Shown: positions 30,348 to 41,978, numbered from the stretch's first letter. The stretch is DNA of 64,000 nucleotides from Thereva unica (GCA_949987705.1 OX465282.1:61377922-61441921); one strand, 5' to 3'. The notes: generated by a model not told the origin, from the sequence alone. A program made the numbers and translations.

Positions 30348-31529
30348 TCTAACAGGAAAATAAAAAAAAAATTACCATTAGCAATATTACAACTTCAAAA
30401 ATAATTCAAAATACGCACTTTACTTACTTCGATTTTATTTTTTTTTCCTTCGCGCACTTGACACTCAAACGTAAACAAACCCTATCTCAATCATGGGACT
30501 TTTGAAGGGGAAGTCTGACTATTCAAAGTCTCCAAAATCGAGGAGAAAGCTTTCCGCGCAAGCTCTTTTTGAAATCTGGGGAGGAGTTGTTAGATCTGAC
30601 AACAATCTAACATCTAGAATCGCGGGGAATAATTTATTTATCACAAACCAAACACAATTTAAAAATAAACACAATTCTTAGAGTTCACTACAATCACTAG
30701 CAAATTTAATATTTCGCACTATTCAATTCTAATTATCGCTTTTTATTTCACTACTTTTCACTGTTCTCACTTTAAAACACTTGTATCGCCTTTATAATCA
30801 AAACTGACTCGATAGCGGCTGCCAGGCGCTTTTATATAGGCAGCTCCACCTTTGTCTACTTTCTGGAACCTTCGTTTTCTGGTTCCTTGTGGTATGTTCT
30901 ATATTTCTTTTAGTTTCGACCAGCTTGAAGTTGTCTTCGCTTATCGCTCGTTAGTTTAGTACATAAATTCTTAATTCAGACAACAACCGAAAATCGTTGA
31001 TTCATCCTCTCGACAAACAGATGGCGCATAATCATCACAATAGTGTCGGCTATTTGCCTCAATTATTTCCAATAATTATTTATTTAAAATAATCGCACAA
31101 ATCCCACTTTGATTTGTTCATTATTAACATTAAAACAAATGTCAAAAAATTGTTTTTATTCTTCTTCTTCTTAACTATCGCTAACCATGCTCCCGAGCAT
31201 GGTTAAAATTTAACTACACCATGGTTAACCACGGGAGTTTTTGAACGTCAAAAAGTTATGCTCGTGGTTATGTTGTAGTTAACCGCGGAGTTTTTGAACG
31301 ACAAAAGTTTACCATAGTTAACCATGGTTAACCATAGTAAGGTTTTTGAACGCGCTCCAGGTCGTCCTAAGAAAAGATACATAGATGACGTCGAGGATGA
31401 CTTGAGACAGTTGGGCATAAGAAACTGGAGAAGTCGGGCCAGGGATCGAGAATCATGGAGGCAAATGCTGGAGGAAGCCAAGGCCAACAATAGGCTGTGG
31501 AGCTCCTGATGATGATGAAGCTAGAAGCA

Positions 31530-31599
31530 CATTAAAGAATAATTAAAAATATCAAAAGAAATTGTGTTTTTATTAACTAAAATTGTGTTTCTCTTAACT
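31530..31599 (+). repeat. 5' LTR of element F, second part
   Basis: Continues the LTR after the LINE duplication (31518-31529). It matches 41905-41974 and ends CTCTTAACT. Confidence 0.93.
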
Positions 31600-31615
31600 G
31601 GCGCAGTCGTGACGG
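31599..31615 (+). other. Primer binding site of element F
   Basis: TGGCGCAGTCGTGACGG begins at the last T of the LTR, the same type as in element C. Confidence 0.85.
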
Positions 31616-31928
31616 ATAACTTTGTTTGTTGTTAATTTAAGCGAAAAATCGAAGGTTTATCGGTAATTAACGCTGTACGGTTTGCAACTTTAACACGGAT
31701 CGAAAATCGAAGTTTTATCGGTTATTTGAAAAGTGAAAGTGAGTGATCCAAAGCAACAAGCAGAAGAACCAGCACCAGGATTGTTTTGCAACGAAGGAAC
31801 ATCGTCAGGACAATCACACCCACAACGAGAGTACATCGTTGGAATATAGAAGGAAGATAAAAAATATTAAGATGATCTTGAAATTGTTGTGCATGTAAGT
31901 AATTTCTGAATTTATTGTTAATATCCAC
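31616..31928. other. Leader of element F
   Basis: About 310 bases without a gene. A TCGAAAATCGAAGTTTTATCGG-like segment is present twice (near 31646 and 31699). It ends at the gag ATG (31929). Confidence 0.65.
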
Positions 31929-32326
31929 ATGCCCTTTTCCAAAAAAAGATCATCCTCAAACCCATACCCACTAAAAAGTAGCCTTAGTTTTATTAGTTCA
32001 AGTGATAGTGAAGATTCGGATATAAATAAGATTAAAGATACATCAAATCGTAGTGATAGTTTTAACATAAAAAATTTTAAGAAAAAAGATGGTAAAATTT
32101 TAGCAAGTTTCTCTCAAAATAAAATTTTTCCATATTTTTCAAATTGTGCAAATCTTGAAGAAATTTTTAATAAAAATCGAAGTATGACGTCACCTAGTGA
32201 ACAAACTCCCCAAAGTACGACCATAACAAGTGTAGACATTTTCAACTCTTTAAGAGTTCCGGACGCTATCAAAGACTTACCGAAATTTGACGGGAATCCC
32301 CGTTTGCTTTTCGATTTCCTCGATAA
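31929..32326 (+). pseudogene. gag: Gag of element F, N-terminal part, cut by the hAT insertion
   Basis: Starts MPFSKKRSSSNPYPL and runs through a serine- and lysine-rich N-terminus to SLRVPDAIKDLPKFDGNP, the capsid entry motif seen in errantivirus Gag. The frame then reaches FDFLD and is interrupted at the CTCGATAA duplication. The continuation is at 36387. Confidence 0.85.
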
Positions 32327-32517
32327 CAGTGTTGGTAATTTACACGTAAATAGAGGATTTTTGATATTTAACCGTAAATAACGTAAATAAACGTAAATAA
32401 CGTAAATAACGTAAATTAATGTCAATAACGTAAATTATCGTAAATAACGTAAAGATTGTCTTATTTTTGACATTTCTTTCATTCGGTTGTAGCAGGTTGT
32501 AGCCATAGAAACGCACC

Positions 32518-35456
32518 ATGGAAAATCCTGTAAAAAGTGCCGGTGGAAGACCATTTTCAATTAATTATAAATCGAAAAAAATGAAAGCAATGAAAAAAAG
32601 TGATGAATCGGGTAAACTTTCTGCATTGTGTCACGTTTGCAATAAAATCTTAAAAAATACCGCTTTACAGCGACTTAAAGCTCACAGGTAACAGTAAATA
32701 AATTTTCTCTGTTTCCTTGTTTTAGTTAAATTACTATTTGGTTATTTTTTTTAACATACAGAAATTCTTGCAAATTCAAATTAACTGGAACTGAATCAAC
32801 TGATTCTGAGAGTACTTGTACAAGCAAGGAAAATTTAAATTCTACCGAAATTTCTTCTGAAATAAATGTTTCAGAAGAAAGTTGCCTGAAGGAAGTGCAA
32901 GAAATTTTCTTGATTGCTGATGATGATTCCAATGTAAGCAAAGCTTTTTCTATACAAGAAAAAAAGTATAAGTTAATTCTACATTTTTTTAGTTTGAGCT
33001 TACGAATAACGAGGAAATTTTCTTAATACCTCAAACTCAACAATACGAGAATTTCGCACGAACAACCACATCATCATTATCATCTGTTTCTTCTTCTTCG
33101 ACTGCTTCTTCGTCCGTCGCGCAATCACCCTCGGATAACTGTTTAAATTCAAAATTATTAAAAAGACGTCGTCAAAATTCAGGATTAAACAGTTTTGTCG
33201 ACAAAATTACCGACAAAGAGATAACTGAAGTAACTACAGCAATGGCAAAATTTTTTTTCGGTTGCAATATACCGTTTAATGTAATTGAATCCAAGTTTTT
33301 CTTGGATTTTGTAAAGGTCATTCGACCTTCCTTTGCGCAAAAAGTACCCAATAGAAGAACTCTTGCATCCAAATGGCTTGACATAATCTATGAAGATTGT
33401 AAAACAAAATCAGCTGCAACTGTTAAGAAGGACTCCGTTTTATTGATCGACTCCTGGAGGAATTCTTCTGCGAATACCAAAACAGTCGTTTGTATTCTTC
33501 ACGACTGCACGTTGACGAATAAAGTATGAATTTGAAAGCTTAAAAATATTATATAATATAACAAAAAATTTGATTTATTAGGTATTTATTGAAGCGTGGA
33601 ATTTCAACGGTATTTCTGAAACGGGAGATCAGTTGGCTGAAGTAGTCTGCGAAGCAATTGACTTAGCCAAAAATAATTACAATATTGATGTTTTTGCCGT
33701 AGTTTCTGATAATGCTAGTAATATGGTAAAAATGGGAAAAAATTTGAAACATGTTGTGTGGCACGCAACATGCAATAGTCATACGGCAAATCTATTTGCA
33801 AAAGAAATTATTAATAATAAATTGAACGACCAAGTTACTGCAGTTTTGCGATTTTTTAAGCAGCCTGATTTCGAGAAAGTTTTGGTTGAAAAAGGGGGCA
33901 GTAAAATCAAATTACCTTGCGAGACCAGGTGGTGCTCGTACAGAGACTCGTATAAATGCCTAATTTTGAATTTGACCGGAATGAAAGTAATAGCTGCAGA
34001 GAGTAACAAAGTAAAACCAAACATTATGAAACTTATTTTCGATGAAAATTTTATTGAATCTATTAAGAAGAGCATAGAGATATTAGATCCCATCTGTGAG
34101 CTTATTAATGAATGCCAGAATCCAAAAACATCACAAGCGGATGCATTAAAATTATGGCTTACTTTGAAGGTTCCACAAGATTTCAAACATTATTACAATT
34201 CGCGTTTGGAAATGGCCGCAAGCAACTATGCCTTGACGGCATACTATGTTCATCCGCATTACGATAATGACCTTTTATCTAAAAGTAACCTATCAGCTAT
34301 TCACAACTTTCTGTTAAAGAATTTGGATGTAGATGGTTTAGATCAGTGATTCCCAAAGTGGGTTCCGCGGAACCTTAGGGTTCCACGAAAAAATTTTAGG
34401 GTTCCGTGTCCCCAGCGCCGAAGCGCAAATACATTCGCAGACTCACTGGCGCTGCGCCGGCCGTTTAACGCGTTCTTGTGCGAGTGGCCCTTCTTCCTTG
34501 AAATTTGGTCAACGTCACGCTGGTTGTGAAGAAAATGATAATCCGCCCTTTTGAGATGGGCGCCATGGATCAAACGATATATTGAGTATACTATATTGCT
34601 TATGGTGTTCTACTTATCATACTCTTTCATTTGATACCCATGTCGAAGGGGTTGTGAAGAATATTTCAATCCGCCCTCCTGAGACTGCCGCCATGGATCT
34701 AAAGGTATATTGCATTGTCATCGGAGCTAAAGCTGTATGCAAAATTTCAGCATGATAGGGTATCCGGAAGTATTTGAAAACTTGATTGCAAAATTTGTTC
34801 TGTGAAGAAAACAGTAATCCGTCTTCTTGAGACGGCCGCCATGGATCTAATGGTAAAATGAGTATACCATATTGCATTGTCATCGGAGCTGAAGTTGTGT
34901 GCAAAATTTCAGGGTGATCGGGTAACCGGAAGTTTTCAAAAAATCGATTGCAAGATATGTATGGGACAAACAGACGAACAAGAAAGCGAGCTAATAAAAA
35001 CGTTTTAAGATATATTAAAGGATAAATATATACCTTTATTTTTTCATTGTTGGGTTCCGCCAAATTTTATACATTGTAGAAAGGTTCCGTATGAAATGAA
35101 GTTTGGGAACCACTGGTTTAGATGAATGGGATAAGTATAAATCGAAAGAGGGCATATTTGAATCCCTGTACCAAAAGGATATAAAGTGTCCAATTTTATT
35201 TTGGAAAACTGCCGAGTTTTATGCTCCCTCTTTATCTAAGATAGCCATAAGACTATTGAAAATACCAGCTTCGTCTGCAGAAATAGAGCGTACATTTTCT
35301 AAATGGAGCCTAATTCATACCCCAATTAGAAATAGGCTCTCGTTTGAAAAATCAAAAAAACTTATGCATCTATATATGACACTCAGAATGGAAGATTGTA
35401 TCCAGATTTACGATGATAACGGAGACGATGAACCTGATGGAGTGACTGAAATTTAA
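32518..35456 (+). pseudogene. hAT transposase with BED zinc finger, interrupted by a 772-bp insertion
   Basis: Exons 32518-32687, 32762-32933, 32993-33523 and 33582-34343, then 35124-35456 after the insertion. Introns have GT-AG ends and keep frame. The N-terminus has a BED-type finger (CHVCNKI ... LKAHRNSC) split by the first intron, then a serine-rich linker. The catalytic domain includes LIDSWRNSSANTK, VVSDNASNMVKMGK and CETRWCSYRDS, and the C-terminal dimerisation region reads PASSAEIERTFSKWSLIHTPIRN. Apart from the inserted element (34344-35115) I see no stops. A copy lacking the insert elsewhere in the genome could be functional. Confidence 0.9.
34344..35115. mobile_element. 772-bp non-autonomous hAT element, GTTTAGAT duplication
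   Basis: Ends CAGTGATTCCCAAAGTGGG and AGTTTGGGAACCACTG, with GTTTAGAT at 34336-34343 and 35116-35123. The transposase frame resumes after it. Its interior holds about two diverged copies of the 128-bp satellite unit (CTTATCATACTCTTTCATTTG then ATACCCATGTCG) that is tandemly arrayed at 46920-48055. Confidence 0.95.
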
Positions 35457-35544
35457 GTTTTTAACTTTTTTATCAATAATAAAATAAATCTTTTTACTAA
35501 TTTATAATTTTTTTAATTCGATATTTTGTGATTTTTTACATTAA

Positions 35545-36274
35545 GGGGTTGCTCTGATTTTTGAGGCAAAAAATTGACTATTTTTGGATTTTTTTTTACA
35601 GAAAACCCTTATTATTTTTATATACAAAAGTTTTTTCATAGTATTAGATAACTTTTAGAGATCACAAAAAATTTTTTTTTTTGTTTTTTTGCCGTCATAA
35701 ATAAATATGTAGCACGCGCTGAAGTTGACACCTCAAAAATAACATGGAAAACGGTTCCATCGATAGCTCCGTCCCCATTGGTCAGAATGAGAAAAGTGAA
35801 AAACGGTTTTGTTAAAAATTATGTCCTTTAGTTCGCTTGTGTCAACATTAGTAAGAATTGCATCAAAAAAAAAATTTAAGGACATTTTAGGGAAAAAACG
35901 TAAAAATGCAACTTTTCTGGCCCAAAATGGGAGGATAAAATACTAATAGTAAGATTTTGAAAAAAAAATTTTACACAAGCGAACTCGACAACATCATTTT
36001 CGACAAATTGCCGAAAAAATTAAGTCAATATGTTAAATAGTTTTTTCTATATTGATGGAACCGTTTTGACAAATGACATTTTGAGAAAAACGCGTTTGAA
36101 GTTTTCGCGCGTCGAACGCCCTGCGGAAAATCAGTTTGTGCTACTGCATATAACTTTTTAACGAACAAAAATTTTGTCATAATATTTTAGGAACGTATTC
36201 TACACATATTAATAAATATAAAAAAGCAAAAAAAAAATTTTTGTTTTTTTAAAACCAAAAATCAGAGCAACCCC
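35545..36274. mobile_element. 730-bp inverted-repeat element flanked by TTAA, in the 3' part of the hAT element
   Basis: Left GGGGTTGCTCTGATTTTTG and right CAAAAATCAGAGCAACCCC are inverted copies; TTAA lies on both sides (35541-35544, 36275-36278), the piggyBac duplication. No ORF. An unrelated superfamily with TTAA preference cannot be excluded. Confidence 0.8.
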
Positions 36275-36386
36275 TTAAATACATTATTTACTTTATTTAC
36301 GCATTAAAACTGCCTGTAAATAATTATGTTATTTACCCGTAAATAACTAAGTAAATAATTTGAGGTAAATTACGGTGCCAACACTG

Positions 36387-37486
36387 CTCGATAATGTCGA
36401 TGAAATCCTTTCACTAATTTCAATTGTTAGTGGCACACCCTACGGTCAATTATTACTTAGAGCAATCAGAAATAAAATAACAGGACAGGCCAATGAAATC
36501 CTCAATATGTACGGCACCCCGTTGGTCTGGGATAATATTAAAGAAAACCTCATACTACATTATTCTGATAAAAGGAACGAAACTTCCTTAATAAAAGATT
36601 TGCATAGAGTTAAACAGAGTAATAATTCGTTAGAAAAGTTTTATAGTGAGGTAGTCGAACTTTTAGCAAGTATGAATAATCACGTTAATATTCACGAAAT
36701 AGATAGAAACGTAATAAGTGCGAAAAGATCGTTATATGCGGAAATGTGTTTAAACGCTTTTTTGACGGGATTAAAGGAGCCCTTGGGATCAACTTCGCAT
36801 TCTGCATTAAAGAAGAAAATATATTCTATGCTAAGTCGGCTATTAATAAAGACATAATAACGCCAAAATTTCAAAATCCCTTCAGTAATCATGGGATGCA
36901 AATCCCACAACCGAAACAAAATATGTCCCCAAATAGGATTTCTCCCAATTTTGTATTCACACCAAGATATAATCAATCAAACTTTACATCAAGATTTAAC
37001 CAACCAAATTTTACATCAAGATTTAATCAGTCAAATTTTGCGTCAAGACCCCCACAAGCTTATAACTTTCCACAAACGAAACCACCCCAATTTAATACAC
37101 CACAGAGACCACAATTCCCTATTCGTCAAAATTTTCAAAATTCTTTTCAAAAACCTGAGCCGATGGACACATCATCAGGAAATACCAAAGCATTCCAAGC
37201 TCAAACACAAAAAAGATACCCACAAAATCCTCAACCAAGGTTCATTAGCAAGGAATTATTTAATATAAATGAGGATATAGTTCGTAACAATTCAAATCCG
37301 CTTACAGTAGAAGAAAACATCGAGAACCCCCACAATTTTTACATTGACCCTAGAACATATCAAAACCTTGAAGATAGCAATGAAGAATATGAAACTTATC
37401 AAAGCATTGCCGAACACCTTGAATCGATTAATGCTACAGACGAAAAATTTCAATCACTAGCCTCGACGAACCAATCGGATATTTAG
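36387..37486 (+). pseudogene. gag: Gag of element F, remainder, with a frame break
   Basis: Continues the capsid region (RAIRNKITGQANEILNMYG, TPLVWDNIKENLILHYSDK) to about 36790, where a deletion or frameshift switches frame. The C-terminal part has a repetitive NQ(S/P)NF(T/A)SRF segment (about 36965-37040), a proline/glutamine-rich stretch and the EPMDTSSGN motif. It has no zinc knuckle. The stop at 37484-37486 lies just upstream of the protease in another frame. Confidence 0.85.
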
Positions 37487-39294
37487 ATGTTAATAGACGT
37501 GAATTTATCCTTCCTTACATAAATATTTCTTCACCTTTCGGACGTCCCTTGAAATTCTTAATCGATACAGGTGCTTCCTCTTCGTTTATAAATCCAGAGT
37601 ATGTAAACCCCAATGACCTCAATAGAATAAAACCCATCGTTATAACAACGGTTCTGAATAACCATTATCTAGACAAGGAAATAGTCTTATCAAATTTTTT
37701 TGAATTCAATCAACCAGGAGAAACTAGATTTCTAGTCTTTCGATTTCACGGCTATTTCGACGGTCTTTTAGGACTTGATGCATTAAAGAAATTAAAGAGC
37801 AAAGTCGATCTTGAAAATGACATATTAATAACTGCCAATTCCATAATTCCCATGCATTATAAACCAAATTTAATGTCAGAGAAATATATTATTCCTCCTA
37901 ACTCGAGAAAAATTGTCACATTACCAGTCGATGTACAGAATGGTGACATTTATATTACGACCTTAAAATTATATCCCAACATATTAATTTCCGAAGGACT
38001 TTACAAAGCTGAAAACTGGTACAGCCAAATCGAAGTCCTTAATCTTTCAAACAATAACCAAACCCTTCTCGTAGAACATCCTATAAAAGTTGAGAAATTC
38101 TCCCCCGAAAACTATATAGAAATAAATAACTTTAATATTAGCAATGGTCCACATGAACAAACAACTGGAGAGACTACCGGTATTACAAAGCTACTTCGTA
38201 CTGACCATTTAAATAAAGAAGAAACTAAAGAACTTCTTAAAATCTGTAAGCAATACGACGAGATTTTCTTTAGAGAAGGACAAAAACTTTCCTTCACAAA
38301 TAAAATCAAACACCAAATAAAAACTTCAGACGATACCCCTATTTTTACTAAATCATACAGGTACCCATACGTCCATAAGGACGAAGTTCATCGCCAAATC
38401 AATGATATGCTCAATCATGATATAATCCGCCCTAGTTATTCTCCTTGGAGCTCTCCAGTTTGGATTGTTCCCAAAAAACCCGATGCAAACGGCAAACAAA
38501 AATGGAGATTAGTCATTGATTATAGAAAACTCAATGAGAAAACCGTCAGTGATAGGTACCCCATTCCGAATATTACAGAAATCCTAGATAAACTTGGAAA
38601 ATGTATGTATTTTTCTACATTAGACCTAGCCAGTGGGTTCCATCAAATCGAGATGGAGCAAGACGACATACAAAAAATAGCTTTTACCGTAGAAGGAGGG
38701 CACTTCGAATACATTCGTATGCCTTTTGGCCTAAAGAATGCCTCCGCTACGTTTCAGAGAGTTATGGACAATGTCCTAAAAGAACTGCAAGGAACTGTCT
38801 GTCTAGTTTATCTAGACGATATTATCGTTTTCTCCACCTCTTTGCAGGAGCATATAGAAAATCTTAAGAAAGTCTTCCAAAAACTTAGGGAAGCAAACCT
38901 AAAAGTTCAAATCGACAAATCAGAATTCCTCCGAAAGGAAATAGAGTTTTTAGGACATATCGTAACCACAGAAGGGGTAAAACCAAACCCAAGCAAGATC
39001 AGGGTTATCAAAGAATTTCCTATTCCCAAAACACCTAAAGAAATAAAATCTTTTCTTGGCCTTTTAGGCTACTATCGTAAATTCATTCGAGACTTCGCGA
39101 AACTTACAAAACCGCTCACAAGGTGTCTAAAAAAGGGAATGAAAATCACATTTGATAATGAGTATGTAAAAGCATTCGAAAGCTGCAAGGATCTTTTAAC
39201 GAATGACACCGTTACGACGCTAGCAATTACGCAATACTCTCTCAAGAACCTATCGGAAGTGACAAACCTGTGTGTTATGCAAACAGGACACTGA
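37487..39294 (+). pseudogene. pol: Pol of element F: protease and reverse transcriptase
   Basis: Protease FLIDTGASSSFINPEY starts at about 37552, with LLGLDAL later. RT is complete: [62 protein letters not shown], and the catalytic VYLDDIIVFS near 38810-38838, then the FLGLLGYYRKFIRDFAKL connection. The frame is lost at about 39215, just at the first RNase H motif, apparently by a deletion. The upstream overlap with gag is in the -1 frame. Confidence 0.9.
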
Positions 39295-40206
39295 CGGATT
39301 CCGAAATAAATTATTCAACTATCGAAAAAGAACTCCTAGCGATAGTATGGGCAACGAAATACTTTCGACCGTATCTGTTCGGAAGGAAATTTCAAATAGT
39401 CACGGATCATAAACCCTTGACTGACATGGATCATGAGCTTAAAAGATCCAAACTCCCGGCTAGTACGTTGGAGACTCAAGTTAGAAGAGTATGACTACGA
39501 AATAACCTACAAAAAGGGGTCACTAAACTCAAATGCGGATGCCTTAAGTAGAATCAGACCCAAAGAAACCGACCAAGGTACTGAATTCACGGCAACGATC
39601 TTCAAAGATTTTTGCAAACAATATAGCATTAACCTTCACACTACATCATATCAACAAAGCAGTAGTAACTCACCTGTTGAGAGACTACATTCGACATTAA
39701 CAGAAATATATAGAATTATCTATAATAAACATAAAGAAAGGGATCATGACGAAATTATCAACGAAACCCTTATTACATATAACAATGCCATCCATTCTGC
39801 AACAAAATTGACCACTTATGAAGTCTTTTACGGCAGAACATATAAATTTGGTAATAATGTAGAAAATAGAAATGCACATGAATACTTAGCTAAGCTCAAT
39901 GAATTCCAAGAACAAATATATCCTGCTATAAAATCTAAAATAGAAAAGCAAGCCATTAAAAACATAGAGAAAATTAACAAAAATCGGGAAGACCCAGAAC
40001 CATATAATGAAGGTAGTGTAGTTTACAGAAAAGAGTGTAGAAGAAATAAATTAACTAATAGGTTTAGCAAACACAAGATCAATAAAAATAATAAAGTAAC
40101 TGTTATTACTAGTGCAAACAAAAAACTTCATAAATCAAAACTAAAAAGACCTCGTAAATTTCAGGATCATAACCCTGACATCTGGACAGAGAATAGGGAC
40201 TGCTAG
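39215..40206 (+). pseudogene. pol: Pol of element F: RNase H and truncated integrase
   Basis: Separate frames hold RNase H ([36 protein letters not shown]) and the end of RNase H with the start of integrase ([25 protein letters not shown]). Directly after NADALSRIRPKE comes DQGTEFTATIFKDF, the second catalytic block, so the zinc finger and first catalytic aspartate are deleted. The E block (SSSNSPVERLHSTLTEI) and a basic C-terminus remain. This integrase cannot be functional as read. Confidence 0.87.
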
Positions 40207-41684
40207 ACTTATAAAAGGACAAAATAACCTACTACATATAGTACAACTGGACAAATATGAAGAAAACATAAAAAAGATAACAGACTCACTAAAGACTTTC
40301 TCAGACTCAAACGAAGCTGTGGAAATGGCAGACTCCTTACAGATAACCAACTTGAAGTTAGACGAACTAAAACACAGATTTAAAACTTTAATGCATAGAA
40401 ACAGAGTAAAAAGAGGATTATTTGACGGTTTAGGTACAGTACTGAAGACTATTACGGGAAATATGGACGCTAATGATGCCATACGAATTAATATAGAAAT
40501 CGAAAGCCTAACGGCTAACGAAAACATTTTAAAAATAGAAATTAATGATCAAGTAAAAATTAATAGGCAAATGATTGCACGATTTGAGAACATATACAAA
40601 TACAATACAAAATACAATCAAAAATGAAAATATACATTTCAGATACTTCCAATTTCTAAATCAGATAAACTACAATATAGATTTGCTCTCTAATCATTTA
40701 AACAGTATATCCGAAGCTATAGTTCTCGCAAAATTAAATATTATCTCCAAACAAATTTTAAGTCCAACAGAGTTATCACAGTTATACCTGATTTTTAAAA
40801 ACCAGAAAATAGAAATTAAATCTTTTGATCACATATACGAACTACAGGCTTACTTCAACAACACCAATATTATCTTCAATATCCAAATACCTATATTATC
40901 CAATGAAACATTCACCCTATTCCATGTCATACCATTACCAATAAACCAGACCAAAATCATCCAAACAAAACCTTATATTCTCCTTAATAACAATAACATT
41001 CAGTATTACGACACAAAATGCACTAAAATTGAAGGAATATATTACTGCCGAGAATCTATACAACAGGAAGAAATCCTCGAATCTAATTGTTTAGGCAACC
41101 TCATAAATAATAAACCAGCTAATTGCGAAGTACAAGAAAGAAGAACCACTCTAGAAATTTTCCAACCAGAGCCAAATCACATAGTCCTGATAAACATCCC
41201 GAAGACAACTATATTCACCACTTGCGGACCCAATCAACAAATAGAAGGAACAGTACTCATCCACTTCACCAATTGCGAGATCACAATAAACAGAATCACC
41301 TACATGGCAGCAGAAAACATCGTCTGGGATGAAGTTAACATTTATCCTACCATCTTTAACCAAATCAACACCACAACATCAAATAATAGTATTTACCTGA
41401 AAACCCTGGACACTTACCAATTTGCAGAGAGGAGCGAAGTTACGGAAACCTTCCTGATTCAAAGAAGTCCTTACAAACCATCGGCCAGTTTCATCATAAT
41501 TCTAATCCTCATCGTGATAATTATTTGCTACTTCATACGCCGCAGTTTACAATCAAATCTCAACGCTCAGCAAGATCGAATCGCACCGATTATCTCAGCA
41601 GTGGCACCTATTAGTGAACCCAGGATAAAATTTCTTTGGCCCACGCTGACCTCTGGGGATGGAGGAGTTACGAGCCCCGTTTAA
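40207..41684 (+). pseudogene. env: Env of element F, one frame break, last codons inside the 3' LTR
   Basis: Open stretches (to 40627 and 40575-41684) overlap in different frames. RVKRGLFDGLGTVLKTITGN near 40410 is the cleavage and fusion region. After a single frame change near 40570 come coiled-coil and cysteine-rich ectodomain sequence, a membrane segment (FIIILILIVIIICYFI) near 41490-41540 and a tail. The stop codon (41682-41684) lies 17-19 bases inside the 3' LTR, an arrangement seen in errantiviruses. The N-terminal region overlaps the end of integrase. Confidence 0.87.
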
Positions 41685-41974
41685 TTAAATGTAAACATGT
41701 TGCACAAATTGCATTCCCATAAGTATCCCTCAACATTTTTATTCCCACAACAAAAGTCATTTCCTTTCCCACAACCAAATTTCCCAGAATAACACCTGCA
41801 TCCATCTGCATTCTTTTTCCCATGCAAATTGCACTCAAAAGCTTTCATGTAATAAATTTGATCTAAAATAAATCAGTTCAATTTTACATCTCAAGCTAGA
41901 ACCACATTAAAGAATAATTAAAAATATCAAAAGAAATTGTGTTTTTATTAACTAAAATTGTGTTTCTCTTAACT
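41666..41974 (+). repeat. 3' LTR of element F
   Basis: 309 bp, uninterrupted, AGTTACGAGCC to CTTAACT, followed by CGCG. Confidence 0.95.
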
Positions 41975-41978
41975 CGCG

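Larger units (their letters stand above)
27680..30627. mobile_element. PIF/Harbinger transposon with both genes, AAT duplication
   Basis: Terminal repeats CCCCGCGATTCTA and TAGAATCGCGGGG, 13 bp, followed by weaker pairing. AAT flanks it at 27677-27679 and 30628-30630, and the intact copy of the host LTR (21706-22184) shows the uninterrupted site. It carries a HARBI1-like transposase on the plus strand and a second spliced gene with a zeste/Myb-like domain on the minus strand, in tail-to-tail arrangement. This two-gene layout is the hallmark of the superfamily. Confidence 0.95.
21706..31039 (-). mobile_element. Element G: young Ty3/gypsy LTR retrotransposon, gag-pol, no env
   Basis: TG...CA LTRs at 21706-22184 and 27609-31039 (the latter split by a Harbinger element). 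ATAG duplication at 21702-21705 and 31040-31043. Gag and pol are each one open frame on the minus strand. I see only about two differences between the 479-bp LTRs, so this is a recent insertion. There is no env. Confidence 0.95.
27609..31039 (-). repeat. 5' LTR of element G (plus-strand right), split by the Harbinger element
   Basis: Two parts, 27609-27679 and 30631-31039 (with the AAT duplication between), together match 21706-22184 with one indel and about one substitution. Confidence 0.94.
21542..31356. mobile_element. Palindromic inverted-repeat element inserted in the LINE, itself split by element G
   Basis: Both ends carry GAGCGCGTTCAAAAACC in inverted orientation (21542, 31356). The inner sequence repeats ACCATGGTTAACCA-like dyads on both sides. 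Removing element G leaves a non-coding element of about 475 bp (21542-21705 and 31044-31356). A clear target duplication was not found; the LINE frame continues on the far side. Class unknown. Confidence 0.8.
21421..31517 (+). mobile_element. 5'-truncated non-LTR retrotransposon (LINE) tail inserted in the F LTR, itself interrupted
   Basis: Only 21421-21541 and 31357-31517 belong to the LINE. A 12-bp duplication AAGCTAGAAGCA flanks it (21409-21420, 31518-31529), and it ends in a GATGATGATG tail, both hallmarks of target-primed reverse transcription. The two pieces encode the C-terminal end of a LINE ORF2: LRLIGHVQRGGERNP before the interruption and GRPKKRYIDDVEDDL ... NWRSRARDRESWRQMLEEA after it, ending at a TGA at 31507-31509. 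This GHV...GRPKKRW-type tail is common in arthropod LINEs. The interruption is the palindromic element at 21542-31356. Confidence 0.9.
32327..36386 (+). mobile_element. hAT transposon, 4060 bp, CTCGATAA duplication, in gag of element F
   Basis: Ends CAGTGTTGG...CCAACACTG, the classical hAT consensus. The 8-bp duplication CTCGATAA is at 32319-32326 and 36387-36394. Subterminal regions are packed with CGTAAATAA-type repeats (32345-32450 and 36290-36350), typical of transposase binding sites in hAT elements. It carries a BED-finger transposase gene interrupted by one smaller hAT-type element, and a TTAA-flanked element in its 3' part. Confidence 0.96.
21182..41974 (+). mobile_element. Element F: errantivirus-type LTR retrotransposon, expanded by nested insertions
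   Basis: LTRs begin AGTTACGAGCCCC and end CTTAACT; CGCG flanks the element at 21178-21181 and 41975-41978. A serine-type primer binding site, gag, pol and env follow in order. Its 5' LTR is split by about 10 kb of nested elements (21421-31517) and its gag by a 4060-bp hAT transposon (32327-36386). Only about three differences are seen between the two LTRs outside the insertions, so F itself is not very old, and everything inside it is younger. Confidence 0.94.

Noticed and set aside
32345..32450. CGTAAATAA repeats as a possible satellite or origin
   Set aside because: They occur at both ends of the hAT element and are best explained as its subterminal transposase binding sites.
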